A stretch of DNA of 64,000 bases, from NCBI GenBank assembly GCA_032718475.1, contig JAUCBJ010005137.1:108327-172326 (forward strand), written 5' to 3'. Below the pieces are notes generated by a model. It was not told where the DNA came from. It saw only the letters and a list, made by a program, of their open reading frames with translations, and ran no database searches. Origin of the DNA: Nemertoderma westbladi (taxonomy: Eukaryota > Xenacoelomorpha > Nemertodermatida > Nemertodermatidae). The position numbers and the translations under genes were made by a program. Below, in pieces: positions 50,675 through 64,000 of the stretch. Within the stretch, counting starts at the first letter, position 1; each line of letters opens with the position of its first letter.

Positions 50675-53600
50675 ACGTTACAAACAAGTTACATCGATAT
50701 TCGGTACGTTACAAACAAGTTACATCGATATTCGGTACGTTACAAACAAGTTACATTGATATTCGGTACGTTACAAACAAGTTACATTGATATTCGGTAC
50801 GTTACAAACAAGTTACATCGATATTCGGTACGTTACAAACAAGTTACATCGATATTCGGTACGTTACAAACAAGTTACATAGATATTCGGTACGTTACAA
50901 ACAAGTTACATCGATATTCGGTACGTTACAAACAAGTTACATTGATATTCGGTACGTTACAAACAAGTTACATAGATATTCGGTACGTTACAAACAAGTT
51001 ACATCGATATTCGGTACGTTACAAACAAGTTACATCGATATTCGGTACGTTGCAAACAAGTTACATAGATATTCGGTACGTTGCAAACAAGTTACATAGA
51101 TATTCGGTACGTTGCAAACAAGTTACATAGATATTCGGTACGTTACAAACAAGTTACATAGATATTCGGTACGTTGCAAACAAGTTACATAGATATTCGG
51201 TACGTTACAAACAAGTTACATAGATATTCGGTACGTTACAAACAAGTTACATAGATATTCGGTACGTTGCAAACAAGTTACATCGATATTCGGTACGTTG
51301 CAAACAAGTTACATAGATATTCGGTACGTTACAAACAAGTTACATAGATATTCGGTACGTTACAAACAAGTTACATCGATATTCGGTACGTTACAAACAA
51401 GTTACATAGATATTCGGTACGTTACAAACAAGTTACATAGATATTCGGTACGTTACAAACAAGTTACATAGATATTCGGTACGTTACAAACAAGTTACAT
51501 AGATATTCGGTACGTTACAAACAAGTTACATAGATATTCGGTACGTTACAAACAAGTTACATCGATATTCGGTACGTTACAAACAAGTTACATAGATATT
51601 CGGTACGTTACAAACAAGTTACATAGATATTCGGTACGTTACAAACAAGTTACATAGATATTCGGTACGTTACAAACAAGTTACATCGATATTCGGTACG
51701 TTACAAACAAGTTACATAGATATTCGGTACGTTACAAACAAGTTACATAGATATTCGGTACGTTGCAAACAAGTTACATCGATATTCGGTACGTTGCAAA
51801 CAAGTTACATAGATATTCGGTACGTTGCAAACAAGTTACATAGATATTCGGTACGTTGCAAACAAGTTACATAGATATTCGGTACGTTACAAACAAGTTA
51901 CATAGATATTCGGTACGTTACAAACAAGTTACATAGATATTCGGTACGTTGCAAACAAGTTACATAGATATTCGGTACGTTGCAAACAAGTTACATCGAT
52001 ATTCGGTACGTTACAAACAAGTTACATAGATATTCGGTTCGTTACAAACAAATTACATATATATTCGGTACGTTGCAAACAAGTTACATCGATATTCGGT
52101 ACGTTGCAAACAAGTTACATAGATATTCGGTACGTTGCAAACAAGTTACATCGATATTCGGTACGTTGCAAACAAGTTACATAGATATTCGGTACGTTGC
52201 AAACAAGTTACATCGATATTCGGTACGTTGCAAACAAGTTACATCGATATTCGGTACGTTGCAAACAAGTTACATAGATATTCGGTACGTTGCAAACAAG
52301 TTACATAGATATTCGGTACGTTACAAACAAGTTACATCGATATTCGGTATGTTACAAACAAGTTACATTGATATTCGGTACGTTACAAACAAGTTACATA
52401 GATATTCGGTACGTTACAAACAAGTTACATTGATATTCGGTACGTTACAAACAAGTTACATAGATATTCGGTACGTTGCAAACAAGTTACATCGATATTC
52501 GGTACGTTGCAAACAAGTTACATAGATATTCGGTACGTTACAAACAAGTTACATCGATATTCGGTATGTTACAAACAAGTTACATTGATATTCGGTACGT
52601 TACAAACAAGTTACATAGATATTCGGTATGTTACAAACAAGTTACATTGATATTCGGTACGTTACAAACAAGTTACATTGATATTCGGTACGTTACAAAC
52701 AAGTTACATAGATATTCGGTACGTTACAAACAAGTTACATAGATATTCGGTACGTTACAAACAAGTTACATAGATATTCGGTACGTTACAAACAAGTTAC
52801 ATAGATATTCGGTACGTTACAAACAAGTTACATCGATATTCGGTACGTTGCAAACAAGTTACATCGATATTCGGTACGTTGCAAACAAGTTACATAGATA
52901 TTCGGTACGTTACAAACAAGTTACATAGATATTCGGTACGTTACAAACAAGTTACATAGATATTCGGTACGTTACAAACAAGTTACATCGATATTCGGTA
53001 CGTTGCAAACAAGTTACATCGATATTCGGTACGTTGCAAACAAGTTACATAGATATTCGGTACGTTACAAACAAGTTACATAGATATTCGGTACGTTACA
53101 AACAAGTTACATAGATATTCGGTACGTTACAAACAAGTTACATCGATATTCGGTACGTTGCAAACAAGTTACATCGATATTCGGTACGTTGCAAACAAGT
53201 TACATAGATATTCGGTACGTTACAAACAAGTTACATCGATATTCGGTACGTTGCAAACAAGTTACATCGATATTCGGTACGTTGCAAACAAGTTACATAG
53301 ATATTCGGTACGTTACAAACAAGTTACATAGATATTCGGTACGTTACAAACAAGTTACATAGATATTCGGTACGTTACAAACAAGTTACATCGATATTCG
53401 GTACGTTGCAAACAAGTTACATAGATATTCGGTACGTTACAAACAAGTTACATAGATATTCGGTACGTTACAAACAAGTTACATAGATATTCGGTACGTT
53501 GCAAACAAGTTACATCGATATTCGGTGCGTTACAAACAAGTTACATAGATATTCGGTATGTTACAAACAAGTTACATAGATATTCGGTACGTTACAAATA

Positions 53601-55215
53601 AGTTACATTGATATTCGGTATGTTACAAACAAGTTACATTGATATTCGGTACGTTACAAACAAGTTACATCGATATTCGGTACGTTACAAACAAGTTACA
53701 TAGATATTCGGTACGTTGCAAACAAGTTACATAGATATTCGGTACGTTGCAAACAAGTTACATAGATATTCGGTACGTTGCAAACAAGTTACATAGATAT
53801 TCGGTACGTTGCAAACAAGTTACATCTATATTCGGTACGTTGCAAACAAGTTACATAGATATTCGGTACGTTGCAAACAAGTTACATCGATATTCGGTAC
53901 GTTGCAAACAAGTTACATAGATATTCGGTACGTTACAAACAAGTTACATAGATATTCGGTACGTTACAAACAAGTTACATCGATATTCGGTACGTTGCAA
54001 ACAAGTTACATAGATATTCGGTACGTTGCAAACAAGTTACATAGATATTCGGTACGTTGCAAACAAGTTACATCGATATTCGGTACGTTACAAACAAGTT
54101 ACATAGATATTCGGTACGTTACAAACAAGTTACATCGATATTCGGTATGTTACAAACAAGTTACATCGATATTCGGTACGTTACAAACAAGTTACATCGA
54201 TATTCGGTACGTTGCAAACAAGTTACATAGATATTCGGTACGTTACAAACAAATTACATAGATATTCGGTACATTACAAACAAGTTACATAGATATTCGG
54301 TACGTTACAAACAAGTTACATAGATATTCGGTACGTTACAAACAAGTTACATAGATATTCGGTACGTTACAAACAAGTTACATAGATATTCGGTACGTTG
54401 CAAACAAGTTACATAGATATTCGGTACGTTGCAAACAAGTTACATCGATATTCGGTACGTTACAAACAAGTTACATAGATATTCGGTACGTTACAAACAA
54501 GTTACATCGATATTCGGTATGTTACAAACAAGTTACATAGATATTCGGTACGTTACAAACAAGTTACATCGATATTCGGTACGTTGCAAACAAGTTACAT
54601 AGATATTCGGTACGTTACAAACAAATTACATAGATATTCGGTACATTACAAACAAGTTACATAGATATTCGGTACGTTACAAACAAGTTACATAGATATT
54701 CGGTACGTTACAAACAAGTTACATAGATATTCGGTACGTTACAAACAAGTTACATCGATATTCGGTACGTTACAAACAAGTTACATCGATATTCGGTACG
54801 TTACAAACAAGTTACATAGATATTCGGTACGTTACAAACAAGTTACATCGATATTCGGTACGTTACAAACAAGTTACATTGATATTCGGTACGTTACAAA
54901 CAAGTTACATAGATATTCGGTACGTTACAAACAAGTTACATCGATATTCGGTACGTTGCAAACAAGTTACATCGATATTCGGTACGTTACAAACAAGTTA
55001 CATAGATATTCGGTACGTTACAAACAAATTACATATATATTCGGTACGTTGCAAACAAGTTACATCGATATTCGGTACGTTGCAAACAAGTTACATAGAT
55101 ATTCGGTACGTTACAAACAAGTTACATCGATATTCGGTACGTTACAAACAAGTTACATAGATATTCGGTACGTTGCAAACAAGTTACATAGATATTCGGT
55201 ACGTTACAAACAAGT
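50675..55215. repeat. Satellite segmental duplication, copy 2
   Basis: Matches 44500-49040 unit for unit in the parts compared. The right edge coincides with the change to a zone rich in GTGCG variants (from about 55230). Confidence 0.88.
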
Positions 55216-58200
55216 TACATTGATATTCGGTGCGTTACAAACAAGTTACATTGATATTCGGTACGTTACAAACAAGTTACATAGATATTCGGTACGTTAC
55301 AAACAAGTTACATTGATATTCGGTACGTTACAAACAAGTTACATTGATATTCGGTACGTTACAAACAAGTTACATTGATATTCGGTGCGTTACAAACAAG
55401 TTACATAGATATTCGGTACGTTACAAACAAGTTACATTGATATTCGGTACGTTACAAACAAGTTACATAGATATTCGGTTCGTTACAAACAAGTTACATA
55501 GATATTCGGTATGTTACAAACAAGTTACATTGATATTCGGTGCGTTACAAACAAGTTACATTGATATTCGGTACGTTACAAACAAGTTACATAGATATTC
55601 GGTACGTTACAAACAAGTTACATAGATATTCGGTACGTTACAAACAAGTTACATTGATATTCGGTACGTTACAAACAAGTTACATAGATATTCGGTACGT
55701 TACAAACAAGTTACATAGATATTCGGTACGTTACAAACAAGTTACATAGATATTCGGTACGTTACAAACAAGTTACATTGATATTCGGTACGTTACAAAC
55801 AAGTTACATAGATATTCGGTACGTTACAAACAAGTTACATAGATATTCGGTACGTTACAAACAAGTTACATTGATATTCGGTGCGTTACAAACAAGTTAC
55901 ATTGATATTCGGTACGTTACAAACAAGTTACATTGATATTCGGTGCGTTACAAACAAGTTACATAGATATTCGGTGCGTTACAAACAAGTTACATAGATA
56001 TTCGGTACGTTACAAACAAGTTACATAGATATTCGGTACGTTACAAACAAGTTACATTGATATTCGGTGCGTTACAAACAAGTTACATAGATATTCGGTG
56101 CGTTACAAACAAGTTACATAGATATTCGGTGCGTTACAAACAAGTTACATCGATATTCGGTACGTTACAAACAAGTTACATTGATATTCGGTACGTTACA
56201 AACAAGTTACATAGATATTCGGTATGTTACAAACAAGTTACATTGATATTCGGTACGTTACAAACAAGTTATATCGATATTCGGTACGTTACAAACAAGT
56301 TACATAGATATTCGGTGCGTTACAAACAAGTTACATAGATATTCGGTACGTTACAAACAAGTTATATCGATATTCGGTACTTCACAAACAAGTTACATAG
56401 ATATTCGGTATGTTACAAACAAGTTACATTGATATTCGGTACGTTACAAACAAGTTACATAGATATTCGGTACGTTACAAACAAGTTACATAGATATTCG
56501 GTGCGTTACAAACAAGTTACATTGATATTCGGTACGTTACAAACAAGTTACATTGATATTCGGTATGTTACAAACAAGTTACATCGATATTCGGTACGTT
56601 ACAAACAAGTTACATTGATATTCGGTACGTTACAAACAAGTTACATCGATATTCGGTACGTTACAAACAAGTTACATCGATATTCGGTACGTTACAAACA
56701 AGTTACATAGATATTCGGTGCGTTACAAACAAGTTACATAGATATTCGGTACGTTACAAACAAGTTACATAGATATTCGGTGCGTTACAAACAAGTTACA
56801 TTGATATTCGGTACGTTACAAACAAGTTACATAGATATTCGGTATGTTACAAACAAGTTACATTGATATTCGGTACGTTACAAACAAGTTATATCGATAT
56901 TCGGTACGTTACAAACAAGTTACATAGATATTCGGTACGTTACAAACAAGTTACATAGATATTCGGTACGTCACAAACAAGTTACATAGATATTCGGTAC
57001 GTTACAAACAAGTTACATAGATATTCGGTACATTACAAACAAGTTACATTGATATTCGGTACGTTACAAACAAGTTACATAGATATTCGGTATGTTACAA
57101 ACAAGTTACATTGATATTCGGTACGTTACAAACAAGTTATATCGATATTCGGTACGTTACAAACAAGTTACATAGATATTCGGTGCGTTACAAACAAGTT
57201 ACATAGATATTCGGTACGTTACAAACAAGTTACATAGATATTCGGTACGTTACAAACAAGTTACATAGATATTCGGTACGTCACAAACAAGTTACATAGA
57301 TATTCGGTACGTTACAAACAAGTTACATAGATATTCGGTATGTTACAAACAAGTTACATTGATATTCGGTGCGTTACAAACAAGTTACATAGATATTCGG
57401 TATGTTACAAACAAGTTACATTGATATTCGGTACGTTACAAACAAGTTATATCGATATTCGGTACGTTACAAACAAGTTACATAGATATTCGGTATGTTA
57501 CAAACAAGTTACATTGATATTCGGTACGTTACAAACAAGTTATATCGATATTCGGTACGTTACAAACAAGTTACATAGATATTCGGTACGTTACAAACAA
57601 GTTACATAGATATTCGGTACGTTGCAAACAAGTTACATTGATATTCGGTGCGTTACAAACAAGTTACATAGATATTCGGTATGTTACAAACAAGTTACAT
57701 TGATATTCGGTACGTTACAAACAAGTTATATCGATATTCGGTACGTTACAAACAAGTTATATCGATATTCGGTACGTTACAAACAAGTTACATAGATATT
57801 CGGTGCGTTACAAACAAGTTACATAGATATTCGGTACGTTACAAACAAGTTATATCGATATTCGGTACGTTACAAACAAGTTACATAGATATTCGGTGCG
57901 TTACAAACAAGTTACATAGATATTCGGTGCGTTACAAACAAGTTACATATATATTCGGTGCGTTACAAACAAGTTACATAGATATTCGGTACGTTGCAAA
58001 CAAGTTACATTGATATTCGGTGCGTTACAAACAAGTTACATAGATATTCGGTATGTTACAAACAAGTTACATTGATATTCGGTACGTTACAAACAAGTTA
58101 TATCGATATTCGGTACGTTACAAACAAGTTACATAGATATTCGGTACGTTGCAAACAAGTTACATAGATATTCGGTGCGTTACAAACAAGTTACATAGAT

Positions 58201-58677
58201 ATTCGGTACGTTACAAACAAGTTACATAGATATTCGGTACGTTGCAAACAAGTTACATAGATATTCGGTGCGTTACAAACAAGTTACATAGATATTCGGT
58301 ACGTTACAAACAAGTTACATAGATATTCGGTACGTTGCAAACAAGTTACATTGATATTCGGTGCGTTACAAACAAGTTACATAGATATTCGGTATGTTAC
58401 AAACAAGTTACATTGATATTCGGTACGTTACAAACAAGTTATATCGATATTCGGTACGTTACAAACAAGTTACATAGATATTCGGTACGTTGCAAACAAG
58501 TTACATAGATATTCGGTGCGTTACAAACAAGTTACATAGATATTCGGTACGTTACAAACAAGTTACATAGATATTCGGTACGTTATAAACAAGTTACATA
58601 GATATTCGGTACGTTGCAAACAAGTTACATAGATATTCGGTACGTTACAAACAAGTTACATAGATATTCGGTACGTT

Positions 58678-61086
58678 GCAAACAAGTTACATAGATATTC
58701 GGTGCGTTACAAACAAGTTACATAGATATTCGGTACGTTGCAAACAAGTTACATTGATATTCGGTGCGTTACAAACAAGTTACATAGATATTCGGTATGT
58801 TACAAACAAGTTACATTGATATTCGGTACGTTACAAACAAGTTATATCGATATTCGGTACGTTACAAACAAGTTACATAGATATTCGGTATGTTACAAAC
58901 AAGTTACATTGATATTCGGTACGTTACAAACAAGTTATATCGATATTCGGTACGTTACAAACAAGTTACATAGATATTCGGTGCGTTACAAACAAGTTAC
59001 ATAGATATTCGGTACGTTACAAACAAGTTACATAGATATTCGGTACGTTACAAACAAGTTACATTGATATTCGGTACGTTACAAACAAGTTACATAGATA
59101 TTCGGTACGTTACAAATAAGTTACATAGATATTCGGTGCGTTACAAACAAGTTACATTGATATTCGGTACGTTACAAACAAGTTACATCGATATTCGGTA
59201 CGTTACAAACAAGTTACATCGATATTCGGTACGTTACAAACAAGTTACATTGATATTCGGTACGTTACAAACAAGTTACATAGATATTCGGTACGTTACA
59301 AACAAGTTACATAGATATTCGGTTCGTTACAAACAAGTTACATAGATATTCGGTGCGTTACAAACAAGTTACATAGATATTCGGTACGTTACAAACAAGT
59401 TACATCGATATTCGGTACGTTACAAACAAGTTACATAGATATTCGGTATGTTACAAACAAGTTACATAGATATTCGGTACGTTACAAACAAGTTACATTG
59501 ATATTCGGTACGTTACAAACAAGTTACATAGATATTCGGTACGTTACAAACAAGTTACATAGATATTCGGTGCGTTACAAACAAGTTACATAGATATTCG
59601 GTACGTTACAAACAAGTTATATCGATATTCGGTACGTTACAAACAAGTTACATAGATATTCGGTATGTTACAAACAAGTTACATTGATATTCGGTACGTT
59701 ACAAACAAGTTATATCGATATTCGGTACGTTACAAACAAGTTACATAGATATTCGGTGCGTTACAAACAAGTTACATAGATATTCGGTGCGTTACAAACA
59801 AGTTACATAGATATTCGGTACGTTACAAACAAGTTACATTGATATTCGGTACGTTACAAACAAGTTACATTGATATTCGGTACGTTACAAACAAGTTATA
59901 TCGATATTCGGTACGTTACAAACAAGTTACATAGATATTCGGTATGTTACAAACAAGTTACATTGATATTCGGTACGTTACAAACAAGTTATATCGATAT
60001 TCGGTACGTTACAAACAAGTTACATAGATATTCGGTGCGTTACAAACAAGTTACATAGATATTCGGTACGTTACAAACAAGTTACATAGATATTCGGTAC
60101 GTTACAAACAAGTTACATCGATATTCGGTACGTTACAAACAAGTTACATAGATATTCGGTACGTTGCAAACAAGTTACATTGATATTCGGTGCGTTACAA
60201 ACAAGTTACATAGATATTCGGTACGTTACAAACAAGTTACATAGATATTCGGTACGTTACAAACAAGTTACATAGATATTCGGTACGTTACAAACAAGTT
60301 ACATTGATATTCGGTACGTTACAAACAAGTTACATAGATATTCGGTACGTTACAAACAAGTTACATTGATATTCGGTACGTTACAAACAAGTTACATTGA
60401 TATTCGGTACGTTACAAACAAGTTACATAGATATTCGGTACGTTACAAACAAGTTACATTGATATTCAGTACGTTACAAACAAGTTACATAGATATTCGG
60501 TATGTTACAAACAAGTTACATAGATATTCGGTACGTTACAAACAAGTTACATCGATATTCGGTACGTTACAAACAAGTTACATAGATATTCGGTGCGTTA
60601 CAAACAAGTTACATCGATATTCGGTACGTTACAAACAAGTTATATTGATATTCGGTACGTTACAAACAAGTTACATTGATATTCGGTACGTTGCAAACCA
60701 GTTACATCGATATTCGGTACGTTACAAACAAGTTACATCGATATTCGGTACGTTACAAACAAGTTACATAGATATTCGGTACGTTACAAACAAGTTACAT
60801 CGATATTCGGTACGTTACAAACAAGTTACATCGATATTCGGTACGTTACAAACAAGTTACATCGATATTCGGTACGTTACAAACAAGTTACATAGATATT
60901 CGGTACGTTACAAACAAGTTACATCGATATTCGGTACGTTACAAACAAGTTACATAGATATTCGGTATGTTACAAACAAGTTACATAGATATTCGGTACG
61001 TTACAAACAAGTTACATCGATATTCGGTACGTTACAAACAAGTTACATTGATATTCGGTACGTTACAAACAAGTTACATTGATATT
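58678..61086. repeat. Satellite duplication of 2914-bp offset, copy 1
   Basis: The same variant order reappears at +2914 bp (94 units). Shared rare variants include ATATTCAGT at 60467 and 63381 and CAAACCAGTTAC near 60697 and 63611. The right end is set by the window end, not by a seen boundary. Confidence 0.9.
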
Positions 61087-61591
61087 CGGTGCGTTACAAA
61101 CAAGTTACATTGATATTCGGTACGTTACAAACAAGTTACATTGATATTCGGTACGTTACAAACAAGTTACATAGATATTCGGTACGTTACAAACAAGTTA
61201 CATTGATATTCGGTGCGTTACAAACAAGTTACATAGATATTCGGTGCGTTACAAACAAGTTACATTGATATTCGGTACGTTACAAACAAGTTACATTGAT
61301 ATTCGGTACGTTACAAACAAGTTACATTGATATTCGGTGCGTTACAAACAAGTTACATTGATATTCGGTACGTTACAAACAAGTTACATTGATATTCGGT
61401 ACGTTACAAACAAGTTACATTGATATTCGGTACGTTACAAACAAGTTACATTGATATTCGGTGCGTTACAAACAAGTTACATTGATATTCGGTACGTTAC
61501 AAACAAGTTACATTGATATTCGGTACGTTACAAACAAGTTACATAGATATTCGGTACGTTACAAACAAGTTACATTGATATTCGGTGCGTT

Positions 61592-64000
61592 ACAAACAAG
61601 TTACATAGATATTCGGTGCGTTACAAACAAGTTACATAGATATTCGGTACGTTGCAAACAAGTTACATTGATATTCGGTGCGTTACAAACAAGTTACATA
61701 GATATTCGGTATGTTACAAACAAGTTACATTGATATTCGGTACGTTACAAACAAGTTATATCGATATTCGGTACGTTACAAACAAGTTACATAGATATTC
61801 GGTATGTTACAAACAAGTTACATTGATATTCGGTACGTTACAAACAAGTTATATCGATATTCGGTACGTTACAAACAAGTTACATAGATATTCGGTGCGT
61901 TACAAACAAGTTACATAGATATTCGGTACGTTACAAACAAGTTACATAGATATTCGGTACGTTACAAACAAGTTACATTGATATTCGGTACGTTACAAAC
62001 AAGTTACATAGATATTCGGTACGTTACAAATAAGTTACATAGATATTCGGTGCGTTACAAACAAGTTACATTGATATTCGGTACGTTACAAACAAGTTAC
62101 ATCGATATTCGGTACGTTACAAACAAGTTACATCGATATTCGGTACGTTACAAACAAGTTACATTGATATTCGGTACGTTACAAACAAGTTACATAGATA
62201 TTCGGTACGTTACAAACAAGTTACATAGATATTCGGTTCGTTACAAACAAGTTACATAGATATTCGGTGCGTTACAAACAAGTTACATAGATATTCGGTA
62301 CGTTACAAACAAGTTACATCGATATTCGGTACGTTACAAACAAGTTACATAGATATTCGGTATGTTACAAACAAGTTACATAGATATTCGGTACGTTACA
62401 AACAAGTTACATTGATATTCGGTACGTTACAAACAAGTTACATAGATATTCGGTACGTTACAAACAAGTTACATAGATATTCGGTGCGTTACAAACAAGT
62501 TACATAGATATTCGGTACGTTACAAACAAGTTATATCGATATTCGGTACGTTACAAACAAGTTACATAGATATTCGGTATGTTACAAACAAGTTACATTG
62601 ATATTCGGTACGTTACAAACAAGTTATATCGATATTCGGTACGTTACAAACAAGTTACATAGATATTCGGTGCGTTACAAACAAGTTACATAGATATTCG
62701 GTGCGTTACAAACAAGTTACATAGATATTCGGTACGTTACAAACAAGTTACATTGATATTCGGTACGTTACAAACAAGTTACATTGATATTCGGTACGTT
62801 ACAAACAAGTTATATCGATATTCGGTACGTTACAAACAAGTTACATAGATATTCGGTATGTTACAAACAAGTTACATTGATATTCGGTACGTTACAAACA
62901 AGTTATATCGATATTCGGTACGTTACAAACAAGTTACATAGATATTCGGTGCGTTACAAACAAGTTACATAGATATTCGGTACGTTACAAACAAGTTACA
63001 TAGATATTCGGTACGTTACAAACAAGTTACATCGATATTCGGTACGTTACAAACAAGTTACATAGATATTCGGTACGTTGCAAACAAGTTACATTGATAT
63101 TCGGTGCGTTACAAACAAGTTACATAGATATTCGGTACGTTACAAACAAGTTACATAGATATTCGGTACGTTACAAACAAGTTACATAGATATTCGGTAC
63201 GTTACAAACAAGTTACATTGATATTCGGTACGTTACAAACAAGTTACATAGATATTCGGTACGTTACAAACAAGTTACATTGATATTCGGTACGTTACAA
63301 ACAAGTTACATTGATATTCGGTACGTTACAAACAAGTTACATAGATATTCGGTACGTTACAAACAAGTTACATTGATATTCAGTACGTTACAAACAAGTT
63401 ACATAGATATTCGGTATGTTACAAACAAGTTACATAGATATTCGGTACGTTACAAACAAGTTACATCGATATTCGGTACGTTACAAACAAGTTACATAGA
63501 TATTCGGTGCGTTACAAACAAGTTACATCGATATTCGGTACGTTACAAACAAGTTATATTGATATTCGGTACGTTACAAACAAGTTACATTGATATTCGG
63601 TACGTTGCAAACCAGTTACATCGATATTCGGTACGTTACAAACAAGTTACATCGATATTCGGTACGTTACAAACAAGTTACATAGATATTCGGTACGTTA
63701 CAAACAAGTTACATCGATATTCGGTACGTTACAAACAAGTTACATCGATATTCGGTACGTTACAAACAAGTTACATCGATATTCGGTACGTTACAAACAA
63801 GTTACATAGATATTCGGTACGTTACAAACAAGTTACATCGATATTCGGTACGTTACAAACAAGTTACATAGATATTCGGTATGTTACAAACAAGTTACAT
63901 AGATATTCGGTACGTTACAAACAAGTTACATCGATATTCGGTACGTTACAAACAAGTTACATTGATATTCGGTACGTTACAAACAAGTTACATTGATATT
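61592..64000. repeat. Satellite duplication of 2914-bp offset, copy 2 (runs off window)
   Basis: Second copy of 58678-61086. Because it continues to the last base, the true duplicated length is at least 2.4 kb and may be a full 2.9-kb higher-order period. Confidence 0.9.

Larger units (their letters stand above)
20095..64000. repeat. 31-bp satellite array, at least 43.9 kb, about 1,414 units
   Basis: An uninterrupted tandem array running off the window end. A consensus unit can be seen at 24371-24401: it contains two GTTAC words in direct order, 20 bp and 11 bp apart around the repeat circle, and the block GATATTCGGTAC. Nearly all units are exactly 31 bp; ten are 37 bp (ATTACA inserted) and one near 23130 is 29 bp. 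No transposon or other sequence interrupts it. Numbering from the G of GTTACAT, common variants are at positions 1, 5, 8 (A, C or T), 9, 19, 20, 21, 24, 29, 30 and 31, while 10-18 is almost fixed. ORFs of 62, 88, 93, 150 or more codons over it arise because three units make 93 nt. I have no evidence for centromeric function. Confidence 0.97.

Noticed and set aside
20256-63996. Dozens of plus-strand ORFs (62 to 238 codons) in the satellite with IFGTLQTSYIDIRY-type repeats
   Set aside because: Three 31-bp units equal 93 nt, so every frame has a 31-residue period. Length depends only on whether one variable base gives TAG, TCG or TTG in every third unit. No start context, no non-repetitive domain.
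20095-64000. CRISPR array
   Set aside because: The repeats are directly joined with no unique spacers, there are no cas genes, and the context is eukaryotic.
20095-64000. CENP-B box or telomeric repeat
   Set aside because: The unit has TTCGGTACG but lacks the A and CGGG positions of the CENP-B box, and it does not resemble TTAGGG-type repeats. A centromere role is therefore not claimed.

Overview
The window reads as metazoan nuclear DNA, probably from an AT-rich marine invertebrate. The evidence is GT-AG introns, an animal-type SR splicing-factor gene, a single-exon type II Golgi glycosyltransferase, and many transposon remnants (hAT-like, a TA-flanked foldback, Ty3/gypsy, a LINE, and an RT family like those in sponge and cnidarian genomes). 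I cannot name the species from sequence alone.

Two host genes are visible. The first is a plus-strand RRM + CCHC-knuckle + RS-domain splicing factor spread over four exons (220-328, 1022-1074, 9853-9936, 19050-19216 or 19268). All junctions have good GT/AG signals and compatible phases. The second is an intact 367-codon beta-1,3-galactosyltransferase-like (GT31) ORF on the minus strand (17228-18331), nested inside the third intron of the first.

Layout: 1-1.1 kb, promoter side and exons 1-2. 1.9-6.9 kb, a decayed RT element split in frame by a 2475-bp foldback hAT-like element (8-bp target duplication). 8.2-9.1 kb, a 17-bp minisatellite. 9.3-9.7 kb, a 403-bp hAT-like MITE. 9.85 kb, exon 3. 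10.6-12.4 kb, broken Ty3/gypsy RNase H-integrase. 12.4-12.9 kb, a minus-strand LINE RT remnant. 13.16-15.84 kb, a 2.7-kb TA-flanked foldback element whose arms carry opposed 21-bp minisatellites. 16.6-17.2 kb, tRNA-derived inverted repeats, one with 112-bp identical arms. 17.2-18.3 kb, the GT31 gene. 19.05-19.3 kb, the knuckle/RS exon. From 20.1 kb to the window end, one uninterrupted 31-bp satellite.

The satellite is the dominant feature: about 43.9 kb, roughly 1,414 units, continuing beyond the window. It has layered structure: single-site unit variants, a 99-bp higher-order unit made of two 31-mers plus a 37-mer, cassette duplications of 16-48 units, and kilobase-scale internal duplications at offsets of 6175 bp and 2914 bp that share rare variants. 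Almost all variation falls at about ten of the 31 positions. Long ORFs over the satellite and the 17-bp array are artefacts of repeat length. If the knuckle/RS exon uses the possible donor at 19217, the whole array lies inside an intron of the splicing-factor gene; otherwise it lies just 3' of it.
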